IMG/VR virus record: IMGVR_UViG_3300020054_000008
Coordinates: 1-64,000 of that record
Strand: one strand, 5' to 3'
DNA from: a virus
DNA: 64,000 bases
In this document: positions 29,848 through 38,596 of the stretch, piece after piece
How the letters are laid out: every line of letters starts with the position of its first letter
Numbering within the stretch: the first letter of the stretch is position 1
The notes under the pieces: model-generated
Databases searched by the model: none
The model's input: only the letters and a program-made list of their open reading frames with translations
What the model was told of the DNA's origin: nothing
Position numbers and translations under genes: made by a program

Positions 29848-30060
29848 TTAATCTAGGTCTGCTCTCATCAAGTCAGAAAAACTATGAAGCACTTCTGTGC
29901 CGTCAGGGTATCTGACTCTGGCTTTTCGAGCTACGGAAGGTGTACCCTCTGTCGAATAGTGCATGTGTTGAAGCGGCACATCTTCAATAGCAACGATCGT
30001 CCCTACTCTATTCATCTGCATAAAGTGGTACACTGGCATCCCAACTCTAAACTTGTTCAT
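29848..30060 (-). CDS. SH3/KOW-like protein, 70 aa
   Basis: Start at 30060 (MNKFRVGMPVYHF) with AGGAG upstream. Strands VGTIVAIEDV and ARVRYPDGTEVLHSF are typical of the small-barrel family. Function unknown. Confidence 0.65.
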   Translation of the reverse strand: MNKFRVGMPVYHFMQMNRVGTIVAIEDVPLQHMHYSTEGTPSVARKARVRYPDGTEVLHSFSDLMRADLD

Positions 30061-30062
30061 AT

Positions 30063-30428
30063 CTACTCCTGTTCGGCTCTTTTCCAAATATAAGGCACCC
30101 AGGCGTAGTGTTTACGCGTCTTTAGGTAATCGAGATTTTGATCATTGTCATATGCTTCACGTTCAAACGGGTTCTCGTAATACGCGGTCTTACCGTCCCT
30201 GTATCTAAACAACCCTATGATATGAAACAGCCCGTACATCAGCCATTGAAACACAAAAAGCATCTCTAGCTGTTGGCGGTAATGTATCGTCTCATGATTC
30301 TTTGTCTTCTCGCTCATCACACCACGACAGACAACAAGGAATGCAAAAGAAAATGCATAGACATCGATGGGTGCGATCTTGGACAACCACACTGGGAGTC
30401 TGGAATTCTCTATAAAAATTGGAAACAT
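30063..30428 (-). CDS. HExxH membrane-associated metalloprotein, 121 aa
   Basis: NHETIHYRQQLE (about residue 44) is a zinc-binding HExxH helix; it is followed by a hydrophobic segment (MLFVFQWLMYGLFHIIG) and NPFEREAYDND, where the Glu could be the third ligand. N-terminal hydrophobic helix. This layout occurs in small bacterial membrane zincins of unknown role. Confidence 0.7.
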   Translation of the reverse strand: MFPIFIENSRLPVWLSKIAPIDVYAFSFAFLVVCRGVMSEKTKNHETIHYRQQLEMLFVFQWLMYGLFHIIGLFRYRDGKTAYYENPFEREAYDNDQNLDYLKTRKHYAWVPYIWKRAEQE

Positions 30429-30430
30429 AC

Positions 30431-31501
30431 TTACTCTTCCTCTCTATTCCACTTACTGTGACTTAGCCACCTGCTGGCTATATCATCCGCTTGTGATAAA
30501 TCAATAAGCTTCGCGCCAACTTGATTTTCTAAATAACCTCTGATTAAATCATCAACGCTGCGACCAGTTCTGGAAGCCTCAGCTCGGAAACCGATTAGGA
30601 ACGCTGGTACCTCGCAAGCGCTAGTGAAATAATCGTAGTAAGAATCGCCTTCGGCTGGCGGGAGCCTAGCACAACTCGGTCTCTCAAAGGGGCCGCCTTC
30701 TTGGGTCAGGTGGTGTACCTCATGTGCGACAACATTGGCTAGCTCACGCTCAAGGGTCATTATCTCTTTAGTTGTAACCTGGAACCCGGGTCTTAAACTG
30801 ATCGTAATCTCCACACTACCACTTTCCCCACCCCAGCCAGCATGAGCGTCGACGTTCCAACCCGGATGCGACTCTTCAAAGTCTACTGGCACGATCTCTA
30901 CGTTTACTTCGAAAAAAGGTGTAGAATCATCATCGTAATTCTCAGCCCATGCATCAGAATCTATAGGGTACGGCCAACTATAGTCGAAGACTTCATCTAC
31001 TTCAATCTCCTCGTCACCCATTTCATCAGGTAAGAGGCTCATGACATCGTTAATCACATCATCTATGACATCGTTATAATAGAAGTCGGCGTCTGAAAGT
31101 CTATATTCTGACTGCTCTTGTAAGTCAACTGCTTCACTAAGCTTAGGCATGTCGTTGAATACTCCATTTACAAAATCGCCGGCTTGAAGCCCATTTTTTT
31201 TGAACCATCCTCGGTTAACTTCTAGAGCACAGGAAGCAGGACCTGGCGAAACGACAGACTTTAAACTAAAGGGTTCCATTTCTTGTATGCTCATAATTTC
31301 GCCGGTGTCAGATATGAATGCAATATCAAGCGGGATCCCTGTATCTTTCATCCAGAATGATCGAGGCTCAGATGTGGGCCACCTGAACAGCATTCCAGAA
31401 TTTTCTTCTAGATCTGCGGCGTACATAAGGCCTTTTGCTCTAGAAGCGTCATCATCCGCTGCATGGACTACAAGCGGGACGCCTTTTATCGAAACGTTCA
31501 C
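30431..31501 (-). CDS. DUF192 domain fused to zincin-like domain, 356 aa
   Basis: Residues 1-115 match the DUF192/UPF0127 fold (ASRAKGLMYA, GMLFRWP, FWMKDTGIPLDIAFI, LEVNRGWF). Residues about 120-215 are acidic. Residues 235-270 hold VAHEVHHLTQEGG, an HExxH zinc helix, and a later ACEVPAFLIGFRAEA could supply another ligand. The combination suggests a secreted or packaged metallopeptidase, though no signal peptide is seen. ATGA overlap with cysteine synthase. Confidence 0.75.
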   Translation of the reverse strand: MNVSIKGVPLVVHAADDDASRAKGLMYAADLEENSGMLFRWPTSEPRSFWMKDTGIPLDIAFISDTGEIMSIQEMEPFSLKSVVSPGPASCALEVNRGWFKKNGLQAGDFVNGVFNDMPKLSEAVDLQEQSEYRLSDADFYYNDVIDDVINDVMSLLPDEMGDEEIEVDEVFDYSWPYPIDSDAWAENYDDDSTPFFEVNVEIVPVDFEESHPGWNVDAHAGWGGESGSVEITISLRPGFQVTTKEIMTLERELANVVAHEVHHLTQEGGPFERPSCARLPPAEGDSYYDYFTSACEVPAFLIGFRAEASRTGRSVDDLIRGYLENQVGAKLIDLSQADDIASRWLSHSKWNREEE

Positions 31502-32364
31502 TCGTGCTCTCCATAAATCGACATATAGCGTTCGCCTCGGTCACAGAGCATAGTAACAACAACACCTTCTGGGTTGTTTTTTTCTATCCAGGCTTCGCTA
31601 GCAACAATATTAGCACCAGCACTGATACCGACCAAAAGTCCTGATTCTTTCGCTAATCTTTCCGCTCTCTCTATTGCATCAGCAGTACGAACCTTTATGA
31701 TCTCGTCCATATCATTGTCTAATGCTAGAAATTCTTTCCCATCAGCAATCCCTTGAATCCCATGAGGCGACTCTTCAGGCTGGACCATGATTACCTTGGC
31801 ATCTACAGAGGAGTCCTTTAGAAACCTACGGACACCCTCTATAGTACCGCCTGTACCTGAACCGTGGATGAAGGCGGATAGCTTTAGGCCCCGAGATGAT
31901 ACGTCGTTGTAGATCTCTGGTCCTGTTGTAGTAAAATGACATTGAACGTTCTCTTTATTACTAAATTGCTTCGGCGACCACACATTATCATTACGAGCTA
32001 TAAACTCATCGCGCATCTCTATCGCTCCAGTGAAGTCATCATCTGGAGCGTCAATTATTTCAGCTCCGTAAACACGCATCATCTGCTTTCTTTCTTCAGA
32101 CATGTTACGAGGCATAAATATCACGCAGCGGAGGCCTAAAGAAGCAGCTACCATGCTTAAAGCTATGCCTGTGTTTCCACTAGTCGCATCGCAAAGCACA
32201 GTCTTGTCATTAATCTCGCCTCTTTTCAAGGCAGAACCCACAACGTAGGTTATCATCCTGTCCTTGACAGATCCAGAAGGGTTGTATGTCTCTAGCTTTG
32301 CGTACAAATGATCAGCTATTTTAACCAAGGGCGTGTTTCCGCATAGCACCATACATTCGTTCAT
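31498..32364 (-). CDS. cysK: Cysteine synthase (O-acetylserine sulfhydrylase)
   Basis: 288 aa (cellular CysK/CysM about 300-320). NPSGSVKDRM carries the PLP lysine, SGNTGIALSMVAA the substrate loop, GSGTGGTIEGVRRFL the phosphate-binding loop. It makes cysteine from O-acetylserine and sulfide. CysK and CysM cannot be separated by eye. In a phage it may supply cysteine or sulfur for Fe-S and thiol needs (inference). Confidence 0.88.
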   Translation of the reverse strand: MNECMVLCGNTPLVKIADHLYAKLETYNPSGSVKDRMITYVVGSALKRGEINDKTVLCDATSGNTGIALSMVAASLGLRCVIFMPRNMSEERKQMMRVYGAEIIDAPDDDFTGAIEMRDEFIARNDNVWSPKQFSNKENVQCHFTTTGPEIYNDVSSRGLKLSAFIHGSGTGGTIEGVRRFLKDSSVDAKVIMVQPEESPHGIQGIADGKEFLALDNDMDEIIKVRTADAIERAERLAKESGLLVGISAGANIVASEAWIEKNNPEGVVVTMLCDRGERYMSIYGEHE

Positions 32365-33209
32365 ACTTTCACCTTCAAAACTTCCAATATCTCGATTGGA
32401 GTAGCAATATATTCATTCCACAAAGACGTCCTTAGCTCACCGTCACAGGTTTCTAACTCGTAACAGATGTTATTGAAGTCTTCGCCAGGGTACTCTAGAC
32501 GATAAAGATTACAAGCACGGCGGCCGGTATCAACAGCCATAGATTTTATGTCGCTTCTGAAGCCAGCCCGAACATTTCCCAAAAGCTTTATGATGATATT
32601 CGAATCGGGACGAAAAAACGGTCTCTCTGCGACTGTAAACGTTGATATATCAAACGCAGAACCAGAATCAATGGCTTTTTGAATCCTCTCAACACCTCTG
32701 ATTGTTGTGTAGTGGAGAAGTTCTTTTGGGTTGTTGGTGGAACCGTACAATTGAGTAGTGAACTCATCATCCATCAGGACATATGGCTCTAGATCTCCTC
32801 GAGAGTAGAAATACGCAAATCGCAAGCGATTTATGTCCTTAAAGTAGTGACCAAACTCTTTCCTCAACCCCCAAAAGCGGTGATTGACAAAGTCCTCCAC
32901 AAAATCAAGGACGTTCTTCTTTGTTAGAAGGTCCCATCTCTCGACCTCATCGTTTAGTTGGTATCCGAAATATCTCTCTACGATCGCTATGAGTCTTGGG
33001 TCTGTATACTGTCCACCTCTGGTATCGACACCTTCTTTCTGGAGTTCTAGGAGCATCTCAACAGCCAGCTGCCACTCGTCAAGAGTAAAGAAACTAGAGT
33101 CTGGTTTCACATAACCGCGTACTTTCTCTTTGGACTCTAGAAGACACTCACGTACGTAGGTTCTTATTGTAGATTCGTTCACAAGACAATCCTTAAGATC
33201 AAACAACAA
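32361..33209 (-). CDS. Leader-tagged protein with ADP-ribosyltransferase-like C-terminus, 282 aa
   Basis: Leader STIRTYVRECLLES at residues 13-26 is a leader-B variant with a possible L-L-E step. The C-terminal half (about 165-282) has LLHYTTIRGVERIQKAIDSG and ISTFT ... NIIIKLLG, the strand-helix start seen in ADP-ribosyltransferase and related folds; catalytic residues are not certain. If so, it parallels T4 Alt, a packaged and injected ADP-ribosyltransferase (analogy only). Confidence 0.6.
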   Translation of the reverse strand: MLFDLKDCLVNESTIRTYVRECLLESKEKVRGYVKPDSSFFTLDEWQLAVEMLLELQKEGVDTRGGQYTDPRLIAIVERYFGYQLNDEVERWDLLTKKNVLDFVEDFVNHRFWGLRKEFGHYFKDINRLRFAYFYSRGDLEPYVLMDDEFTTQLYGSTNNPKELLHYTTIRGVERIQKAIDSGSAFDISTFTVAERPFFRPDSNIIIKLLGNVRAGFRSDIKSMAVDTGRRACNLYRLEYPGEDFNNICYELETCDGELRTSLWNEYIATPIEILEVLKVKV

Positions 33210-33253
33210 TAATAAATATGCGGACCAGGTGGAGGATTACAGGTTAAACTGTA

Positions 33254-33565
33254 TCAGTGATGCTTGTGACTGTATACTTTCTTCTTGTATACTTTTTTGT
33301 GTGGATGGGTCTTATATTTCTTGTAACCCTTGTGCTTCTTATGCTTGTGATAGGAAGGTCCATGTTTCACAACTCTATAGCTGCTTTTGTGGTGGTGACT
33401 GTAACCATGGTGATAGCCAGGACCGTACACAGTCACAATCTTTTTTGCGGGCACATACACGTACTCGTACTCACAGTCATCATAAACATAGTATGGTGAG
33501 TGAAACGTGGCGGCGCAGCCTACAGTCGAAAAAAATAAAACAGACAAAAACGCGATGTATTTCAT
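33254..33565 (-). CDS. His/Lys/Tyr-rich lipoprotein, 103 aa
   Basis: Lipoprotein signal peptide with lipobox STVGC (Cys17). The mature part is about one quarter His and Lys plus many Tyr, with repeats like HKKHKGYKKYKTH. Probably anchored in the outer membrane; such composition could bind metal ions or polyanions such as LPS or DNA (inference). Confidence 0.7.
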   Translation of the reverse strand: MKYIAFLSVLFFSTVGCAATFHSPYYVYDDCEYEYVYVPAKKIVTVYGPGYHHGYSHHHKSSYRVVKHGPSYHKHKKHKGYKKYKTHPHKKVYKKKVYSHKHH

Positions 33566-33585
33566 ACTTTACTTACCTCCTTTCT

Positions 33586-33981
33586 CTAGTAGTAATCGTC
33601 ATAAACACATTCTTCAATTACGAACTCCCATTCGCAAATATCTTCCCAAAAGCAAGATTCATGAGAGCATCCAGCATAGTCACCATTGAGGTATTCCCAA
33701 GTGCAACAATAGCCAACTTCGTACCCATAGTCAGTACATGTAACAGGCTGATGATAGAAAGGTGCCTCTAGGGTTTCAAAATACGGATCACAGCTCGTGT
33801 ATGTATACGTCTCTACTACGGTAACTTGCTCTTCAATTACCTGTGGTACGTCGGTCGATTCTTCTACCACAACAACAGGGGGCTCGTGATGATGAGCCGG
33901 GTAGTATACAACGGGAGCTGCTCCGAATTCACACCCGCCTAAGAGCAACCCACAGACTATAGTTACAACTGCTTTTTTCAT
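33586..33981 (-). CDS. Cys-rich acidic lipoprotein, 131 aa
   Basis: Start at 33981 with AAGGAGG upstream. Signal peptide with lipobox LLGGC; HHHEPPVVVV linker; C-terminal half with about ten Cys and many Glu/Tyr (YCCTWEYLNG, CSHESCFWEDICEW), so likely disulfide-bonded outside the cytoplasm. Acidic partner of the basic lipoprotein next to it; possible superinfection or lysis role is speculative. Confidence 0.7.
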   Translation of the reverse strand: MKKAVVTIVCGLLLGGCEFGAAPVVYYPAHHHEPPVVVVEESTDVPQVIEEQVTVVETYTYTSCDPYFETLEAPFYHQPVTCTDYGYEVGYCCTWEYLNGDYAGCSHESCFWEDICEWEFVIEECVYDDYY

Positions 33982-34093
33982 GCTTAACCTCCTTACAAAC
34001 ATATAGTAGGGAGAACCGTAAATTAGATCATGAAATAGTACTGGTTTTCGGTTACAATCTAAAATTTAATTTTTAGTCACCTGGAACGCGTTT

Positions 34094-34732
34094 CTACAAA
34101 CTCGGAGACCCAAGAATAATCTTGGTAGATGACTTTGCTCCGAACTTCTTGGTATACCACCCGTTCACGCTCTTAAAAAGGGCTGGAGCATTCGGGTCAG
34201 GATGAGCTCCGTGAAAGATAATATCATCCCCAGCAAGTAACTGCATTACTACAGCTTCATCCTCGACTGCTGGCGCACCACGCTTAAGCATCGCATAAGC
34301 GGGCTTGCCGCTAACTTCACCCCACCAGTTCGAGCCAGAGCCAATAGAGCCGCCAGCTCTCAACTCAGAAGATTTGTCTTTGTAAGCGTTAGCTGCTGCA
34401 GCTGTACCATCATTCGCGGCGGCGCCCATCTTCGTACCACCGATATCAGGCTTCGCAAATAAAGCGACGTCAGGTTCAGGATCTTCGTCGATGTCTGCAA
34501 CTACCCAGAACCTGTACCTTTCAAGGTCGGACGGCTTCTTGACTTTAAAGTGACCACCAATTGGAGCGTATGTCGACTGCAGCATATCATAAAGGTCGTC
34601 AACGATAACAGATCTCATAGGGTCTCCTGCCTCAACAGAAACCCATTCACCCTTTGGTAAAGAGGCTTCAGGAGCGGGTTGCTCTATTTGCTCAAGAATT
34701 ATTTGTCTTATAAACTGTCTTAGAACGTCCAT
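34094..34732 (-). CDS. Leader-B tagged protein, 212 aa
   Basis: Begins MDVLRQFIRQIILEQIE; candidate I-L-E cleavage at residues 12-14. The body holds a beta-alpha pattern (YRFWVVADIDEDPEPDVALFAK) that looks like an acyltransferase-type sheet but lacks a clear acetyl-CoA loop. Last gene of the tagged cassette. Function unknown. Confidence 0.7.
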   Translation of the reverse strand: MDVLRQFIRQIILEQIEQPAPEASLPKGEWVSVEAGDPMRSVIVDDLYDMLQSTYAPIGGHFKVKKPSDLERYRFWVVADIDEDPEPDVALFAKPDIGGTKMGAAANDGTAAAANAYKDKSSELRAGGSIGSGSNWWGEVSGKPAYAMLKRGAPAVEDEAVVMQLLAGDDIIFHGAHPDPNAPALFKSVNGWYTKKFGAKSSTKIILGSPSL

Positions 34733-34761
34733 TGTACTACCTTTAGTGTTAAGTATTCCTG

Positions 34762-35610
34762 TTATCTTCTACTTTTCATCTTTTCGACTTGTGTATAAAG
34801 CTTACTCATGAACTTACGAGTTGATTTATCGTCGGGCCCAAGAACCTCGATATAGTGCTTAACAGCGTTGGGCAGTCTATCATCAGACAGATCAACCTTT
34901 TTACTGAGTATTGCGTCAATCTCTTTAGCGGAGTATACAGCGATCAAGTCTTCGGCGGCATCGTGAGCGTGAGCATCGATCTCTATATGAGAACTCAAGT
35001 ACTTCTTCTGCCACTCCGGATCATCCGCGGAGCCCGGCGGAATCTGGCGGGGATCTTTCAGCATTTCCTCAAAAGCGGCGGTGTCATCCAGCCCCTTATG
35101 GGCAGCCTGTTTTTTCATCTGTCGATAATGTACTAGCTCGTGTCTCACTGTTGCTGTAATATGACGGACTAGCTCACTGGTGTTCAGAGCTTGAGAAATG
35201 TTGTCTTCATCCTCTGATGTCATCATCTCTATGTCAATAGTGCTTCTTCCCGGGCGTTCTTTTGAGACGTACCACTTCGCGTCGATGAGCCATCTATTAG
35301 GCCAAGCAGGATGCTCGGGATGTAGAGACATTCCCATCAGATCATCTGTATCGTGTGACCTAACCAATATGTCCATGTCTAGACCAACCTCTTCCATAGC
35401 CCCTTCTAGAGCCTCAGAAAGAGCCTCTGCGGCAGGAGTAGCCATGACCCCTCCTGCCTTAGACTCATAGTAGTCTATATCATCTTGAGAATTCGGCTCT
35501 TCCCAAAAATTTGAAGAAGACACAGCGGCATCGATTGCAGTGAAGTATTCCTGAGGAAGAGCTGTTACCTCGCTTAATACCTCTTTTATGTATTCACGAA
35601 GTAGATTCAT
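34762..35610 (-). CDS. Leader-B tagged zincin-type metallopeptidase
   Basis: 282 aa. Starts MNLLREYIKEVLSE (cleavage step L-S-E). VRHELVHYRQMKKQ (about residue 160) is the HExxH zinc helix; a second region IEIDAHAHDAAEDLIA (about 210) offers further ligands. The body is otherwise acidic and helical. As a packaged protease it could act on capsid proteins or, after injection, on host proteins (inference). Confidence 0.75.
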   Translation of the reverse strand: MNLLREYIKEVLSEVTALPQEYFTAIDAAVSSSNFWEEPNSQDDIDYYESKAGGVMATPAAEALSEALEGAMEEVGLDMDILVRSHDTDDLMGMSLHPEHPAWPNRWLIDAKWYVSKERPGRSTIDIEMMTSEDEDNISQALNTSELVRHITATVRHELVHYRQMKKQAAHKGLDDTAAFEEMLKDPRQIPPGSADDPEWQKKYLSSHIEIDAHAHDAAEDLIAVYSAKEIDAILSKKVDLSDDRLPNAVKHYIEVLGPDDKSTRKFMSKLYTQVEKMKSRR

Positions 35611-36158
35611 TCCTTCAACATCCCTCGTTTCCGCAACTCATCTATAACGGGCGTACCTGACTTCCTGTATACCTTACTGAGCGGTGATCTATCAAAGTGG
35701 TAACTTTCTGCATCCAGCATGGCAGACTTCTGATTGCAATTGTCTCCACCGTCAGGGGTCAACATATTGTTTTCATCATCTAGCTGGGCGATTGTTACAT
35801 CAGGTCTATTCTTTTCGTAGTAAGACCAAACGTTTTTTGCATCTCCTGAAACTTCTTCGCGATCTGGTGCAAGTCCGCCTGTTGCTTCAATGGCGATATC
35901 ATATGCTAAAGGACCGTAACTTCTTTCCGCTTCAGAGTAAGATACTATTTTCGCGCCCGAACACTCACCTTTGGACCAAACTCCCGGTGTTTCGAATTGG
36001 ACAAACGCGACATTGTGTCCATCAATAATAACTCTTGCAGCGTTCTTGCTAATTCTAACATATCCCCCGTCCGCTTCGAGTCTATCAACCATTGACATGA
36101 TCTTGGGATCAACAGATTCTTTCAGTAGCTCTCTTATGTATTCGCGTAGTAGTTTCAT
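35607..36158 (-). CDS. Leader-B tagged paralogue 1 (GPLAYDIAIE family)
   Basis: 183 aa. MKLLREYIRELLKES leader, then VDPKIMSMVDRLE. Shared core with the genes at 37979 and 39138: GPLAYDIAIEATGG, PDREEVS, RPDVTIAQLDD, DNCNQ, and a C-terminal SPLSKVYRKSGTPVIDELRKRG. This domain recurs in marine phage proteins and may be an acetyltransferase-like fold, but I cannot show a cofactor site. Start at 36158 by ATGA overlap. Confidence 0.8.
   Translation of the reverse strand: MKLLREYIRELLKESVDPKIMSMVDRLEADGGYVRISKNAARVIIDGHNVAFVQFETPGVWSKGECSGAKIVSYSEAERSYGPLAYDIAIEATGGLAPDREEVSGDAKNVWSYYEKNRPDVTIAQLDDENNMLTPDGGDNCNQKSAMLDAESYHFDRSPLSKVYRKSGTPVIDELRKRGMLKE
36092..36158 (-). repeat. Leader-coding DNA repeat, copy 1
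   Basis: About 67 bases encoding the leader plus VDPKIMSM are almost identical in three genes (see copies at 38529-38596 and 39649-39716), far more conserved than the bodies that follow. Confidence 0.8.
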
Positions 36159-37114
36159 AATCCTTGGCTCTGCTCCCATGCTTTGATTTTTGACATTGTG
36201 CCGCCATAATCACTTCTGAGCATCTCTCTTACTTTATAGTTATCTCGCCAATCGTATTCGAAGCTGCCCCTGTCTACATCTTTATACTTCGATATCGCAG
36301 ATGGTGGAACTGCATCTGTTGAGAATACGGCACCCTTACCCATCTCAAAATCTGGATCTGCCATTACTTTACCGACAGCAGATCCGTCAATCTCTAAAAC
36401 AACTGGGGTTTCTGACTTACCGATTGTTTGAGAGGCGCCCTTCTCGTACTCTGCTTCGTCTTCTAAGACATCCCTAACAAAGGAAAGCCTATGCATAATC
36501 TTTGCAGTCTTCGAAGCTCTAGCGAGGGCAGTCTGTGCATCTGTGAACATGAATATTCTGCCAGGGTAACTTCTCCCTGCTGCACCCATCATATCACCTG
36601 CTTTTCCAGCCTTGCCTCGCCGTCTAGCTGACTGAGGTTCTAAACCTTGCGAGAGAATCGTCTCAGCTGTCACAGGATCTGTTACATGATATAGTTTCGC
36701 TGGTTTCTCGACTTCGTCTGTCTCCAGATCCATCAGCCCGACTTTGAGCATTGCGATATTGCTATTCATGGCGAGTTGGTCTCTTGCCACATGTAATCCA
36801 AAATTAGCAGCCCACTTATCGATCTCATCAACGACAGCGTCTAAATCAGCGTCAGAGAATTTAGTGGCAGGCTTATCGTAGGAGAAGTCACCATATCCGA
36901 TGGTAAAGCTAGCCAATCTCTGGGGACCCCTATCTGCCACCGTCCTCTGCTCTATCTCGAAAGGCTTACGTTTCCCTCCTGCCGGCATCTCTACTTCTTC
37001 GCCAAACCCAGGAAATTTTTTACGTAAAATATCAGACAGTTCTGCCCATGGAAGTTCAGAGGACTTGACTTCTTTTAACAGCAGCTCTCTTATGTACTCG
37101 CGGAGTAGGTTCAT
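36155..37114 (-). CDS. Leader-B tagged ADP-ribosyltransferase/KptA-like protein
   Basis: 319 aa. Starts MNLLREYIRELLLKE. Residues about 145-215 contain KLYHVTDPVTAETILSQGLEP, the strand-helix opening of ADP-ribosyltransferase-fold proteins (KptA, DarT, toxin families), then RIFMFTDAQTALARA, the second strand with flanking helix. A final Glu region is not certain. The analogy with injected T4 Alt makes it a candidate host-modifying effector (inference). Confidence 0.7.
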   Translation of the reverse strand: MNLLREYIRELLLKEVKSSELPWAELSDILRKKFPGFGEEVEMPAGGKRKPFEIEQRTVADRGPQRLASFTIGYGDFSYDKPATKFSDADLDAVVDEIDKWAANFGLHVARDQLAMNSNIAMLKVGLMDLETDEVEKPAKLYHVTDPVTAETILSQGLEPQSARRRGKAGKAGDMMGAAGRSYPGRIFMFTDAQTALARASKTAKIMHRLSFVRDVLEDEAEYEKGASQTIGKSETPVVLEIDGSAVGKVMADPDFEMGKGAVFSTDAVPPSAISKYKDVDRGSFEYDWRDNYKVREMLRSDYGGTMSKIKAWEQSQGL

Positions 37115-37620
37115 TAGTTTGTCCTCACGAATATCAGTTGGCCTGAGCTAGCACCGAACTGTTGTCCCAGTGAACTCCATACACGGCCCGCATCAGCTGA
37201 GGTGGAACCGGCAGAATCGCATGCGTCCGAACCGATAAACACACCACCGCTAGACCTTGCGTATTGAATTGCCTGGTCAATGGCTGCCTGATATATCAAC
37301 TTACCGTAACCTTTCCCTCTGTCAGCTTCGTTGGGGATCCAGACGTTATTCGTAACGTACATCTTTGGTGACCAGCTCCACTTGCTTGTCGCCTCGTGCC
37401 GTTCTTTGGCTTCAATGTACTCTGGAGATTGTTCAAGTTCCATAACATTTTCTTGGCAGTTCGAGTACCTACGAGTTGAGTTGACCTCTGCATAACCAAC
37501 CATTCTACCGTCCACGCTGAAATTCACTCTGAAGTAATCTTCAGTTGACCCTCTGTGTAGAGAAACAGTAGTAGATTCCTCGGTCAGTAACTCTCTTATG
37601 TATTCGCGAAGCAGGTTCAT
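37114..37620 (-). CDS. Leader-B tagged GNAT acetyltransferase
   Basis: 168 aa from ATG 37620. Leader MNLLREYIRELLTEE (L-T-E step). NEADRGKGYGKLIYQAAIDQA (written in parts: R-G-K-G-Y-G) is the acetyl-CoA pyrophosphate loop of GNAT enzymes, preceded by strands VGYAEVN and MYVTNNVWI. Complete GNAT core, substrate unknown. ATGA overlaps on both sides. Confidence 0.82.
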   Translation of the reverse strand: MNLLREYIRELLTEESTTVSLHRGSTEDYFRVNFSVDGRMVGYAEVNSTRRYSNCQENVMELEQSPEYIEAKERHEATSKWSWSPKMYVTNNVWIPNEADRGKGYGKLIYQAAIDQAIQYARSSGGVFIGSDACDSAGSTSADAGRVWSSLGQQFGASSGQLIFVRTN

Positions 37621-37979
37621 CTCCAAGGCCCCGCTTGCCCTGACTTAGTACAATTGATTATAGCTTCTTCAGCAGTGTATTCTTCATAAGCTTCAGGTTG
37701 GAAGTTATCGTAGTACACAGCTTTTGGAATCCCTTCTGGCTTTGTTACGTGTGTTTGCCAGTCGAATATCATGTCACCCTTTTCAACCCAAGCATGCTCA
37801 TATGACTCATCATTCCATTTGTTCGTCACTTTTCCGTGGACCACCTTGAACTTGTCTAGATCATCCCACTCTTCATCAGATGACTGTTGAGCCATCTTGA
37901 TCGCATGGGGATAACATTGGCCAATGGCGATAGTCTTTTCAGTAAGCAAAGCCCTTACGTACTCGCGCAGTAGATTCAT
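37617..37979 (-). CDS. Leader-B tagged Cys-His-Asp protein, 120 aa
   Basis: Leader MNLLREYVRALLTEK. The body has GQCYPHAIKMAQ, KVVHGKV, EHAWVEKGDMIFDWQ in order, a Cys ... His ... Asp/Trp layout like papain- or transglutaminase-fold enzymes. Possible small cysteine hydrolase; inferred. Confidence 0.65.
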   Translation of the reverse strand: MNLLREYVRALLTEKTIAIGQCYPHAIKMAQQSSDEEWDDLDKFKVVHGKVTNKWNDESYEHAWVEKGDMIFDWQTHVTKPEGIPKAVYYDNFQPEAYEEYTAEEAIINCTKSGQAGPWR

Positions 37980-38596
37980 CACACTGTCCTATTATCTATC
38001 AACATGCCGCGCTTGATCAGTTCATCAATAACGGGAGTACCTGACTTGCTGTATATCTTGCTGAGGGAAGATGTATGCCACTTGTCCTTCAGCATGTCGT
38101 GCGCTGGAACTTGGCTGCAATCATCGTTGGGATTGTCGGGGGTGATCTGTGGTTCTTCGTAGTCAGGTAAGATATCCAGCTGGCGAACAATAACATCAGA
38201 ACGAGAGTTCATGTATCTATCCCACACTGCCTCTGCCTCACCGGATACTTCGAATCTATCGGGCATTAAACCGCCTGATGCTTCGATCGCAACATCATAT
38301 AACAGCGGCCCGAATCCACCATCAGCTTCAGACCAACCTACGCTTTGTCCGCCTGAGCAATTGCCATGATCGCTGAACTTTGGTTTTCTCCATTCAACCG
38401 AACCTATTGCGTTTTTGCCGTCCAGTCGTAGAGGTTTGTCACCGGGTTCAACCAACCTGACAGATCCTCCCTGCTTTGGGACCACAAACAGTCTGACTTT
38501 GTAACCTGCAGCTTCAGCTCTGTCAATCATTGACATGATCTTGGGGTCAACAGATTCTTTCAGTAGCTCTCTTATGTATTCGCGCAATAGTTTCAT
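37979..38596 (-). CDS. Leader-B tagged paralogue 2 (GPLLYDVAIE family)
   Basis: 205 aa. Leader MKLLREYIRELLKES and VDPKIMSMID as in paralogues 1 and 3; core GPLLYDVAIEASGG, PDRFEVS, DVIVRQLD, DDCSQ, SLSKIYSKSGTPVIDEL. Same unknown domain. TGATG coupling to the next gene. Confidence 0.8.
   Translation of the reverse strand: MKLLREYIRELLKESVDPKIMSMIDRAEAAGYKVRLFVVPKQGGSVRLVEPGDKPLRLDGKNAIGSVEWRKPKFSDHGNCSGGQSVGWSEADGGFGPLLYDVAIEASGGLMPDRFEVSGEAEAVWDRYMNSRSDVIVRQLDILPDYEEPQITPDNPNDDCSQVPAHDMLKDKWHTSSLSKIYSKSGTPVIDELIKRGMLIDNRTV
38529..38596 (-). repeat. Leader-coding DNA repeat, copy 2
   Basis: Near-identical to 36092-36158 and 39649-39716; a few base changes only. Confidence 0.8.
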
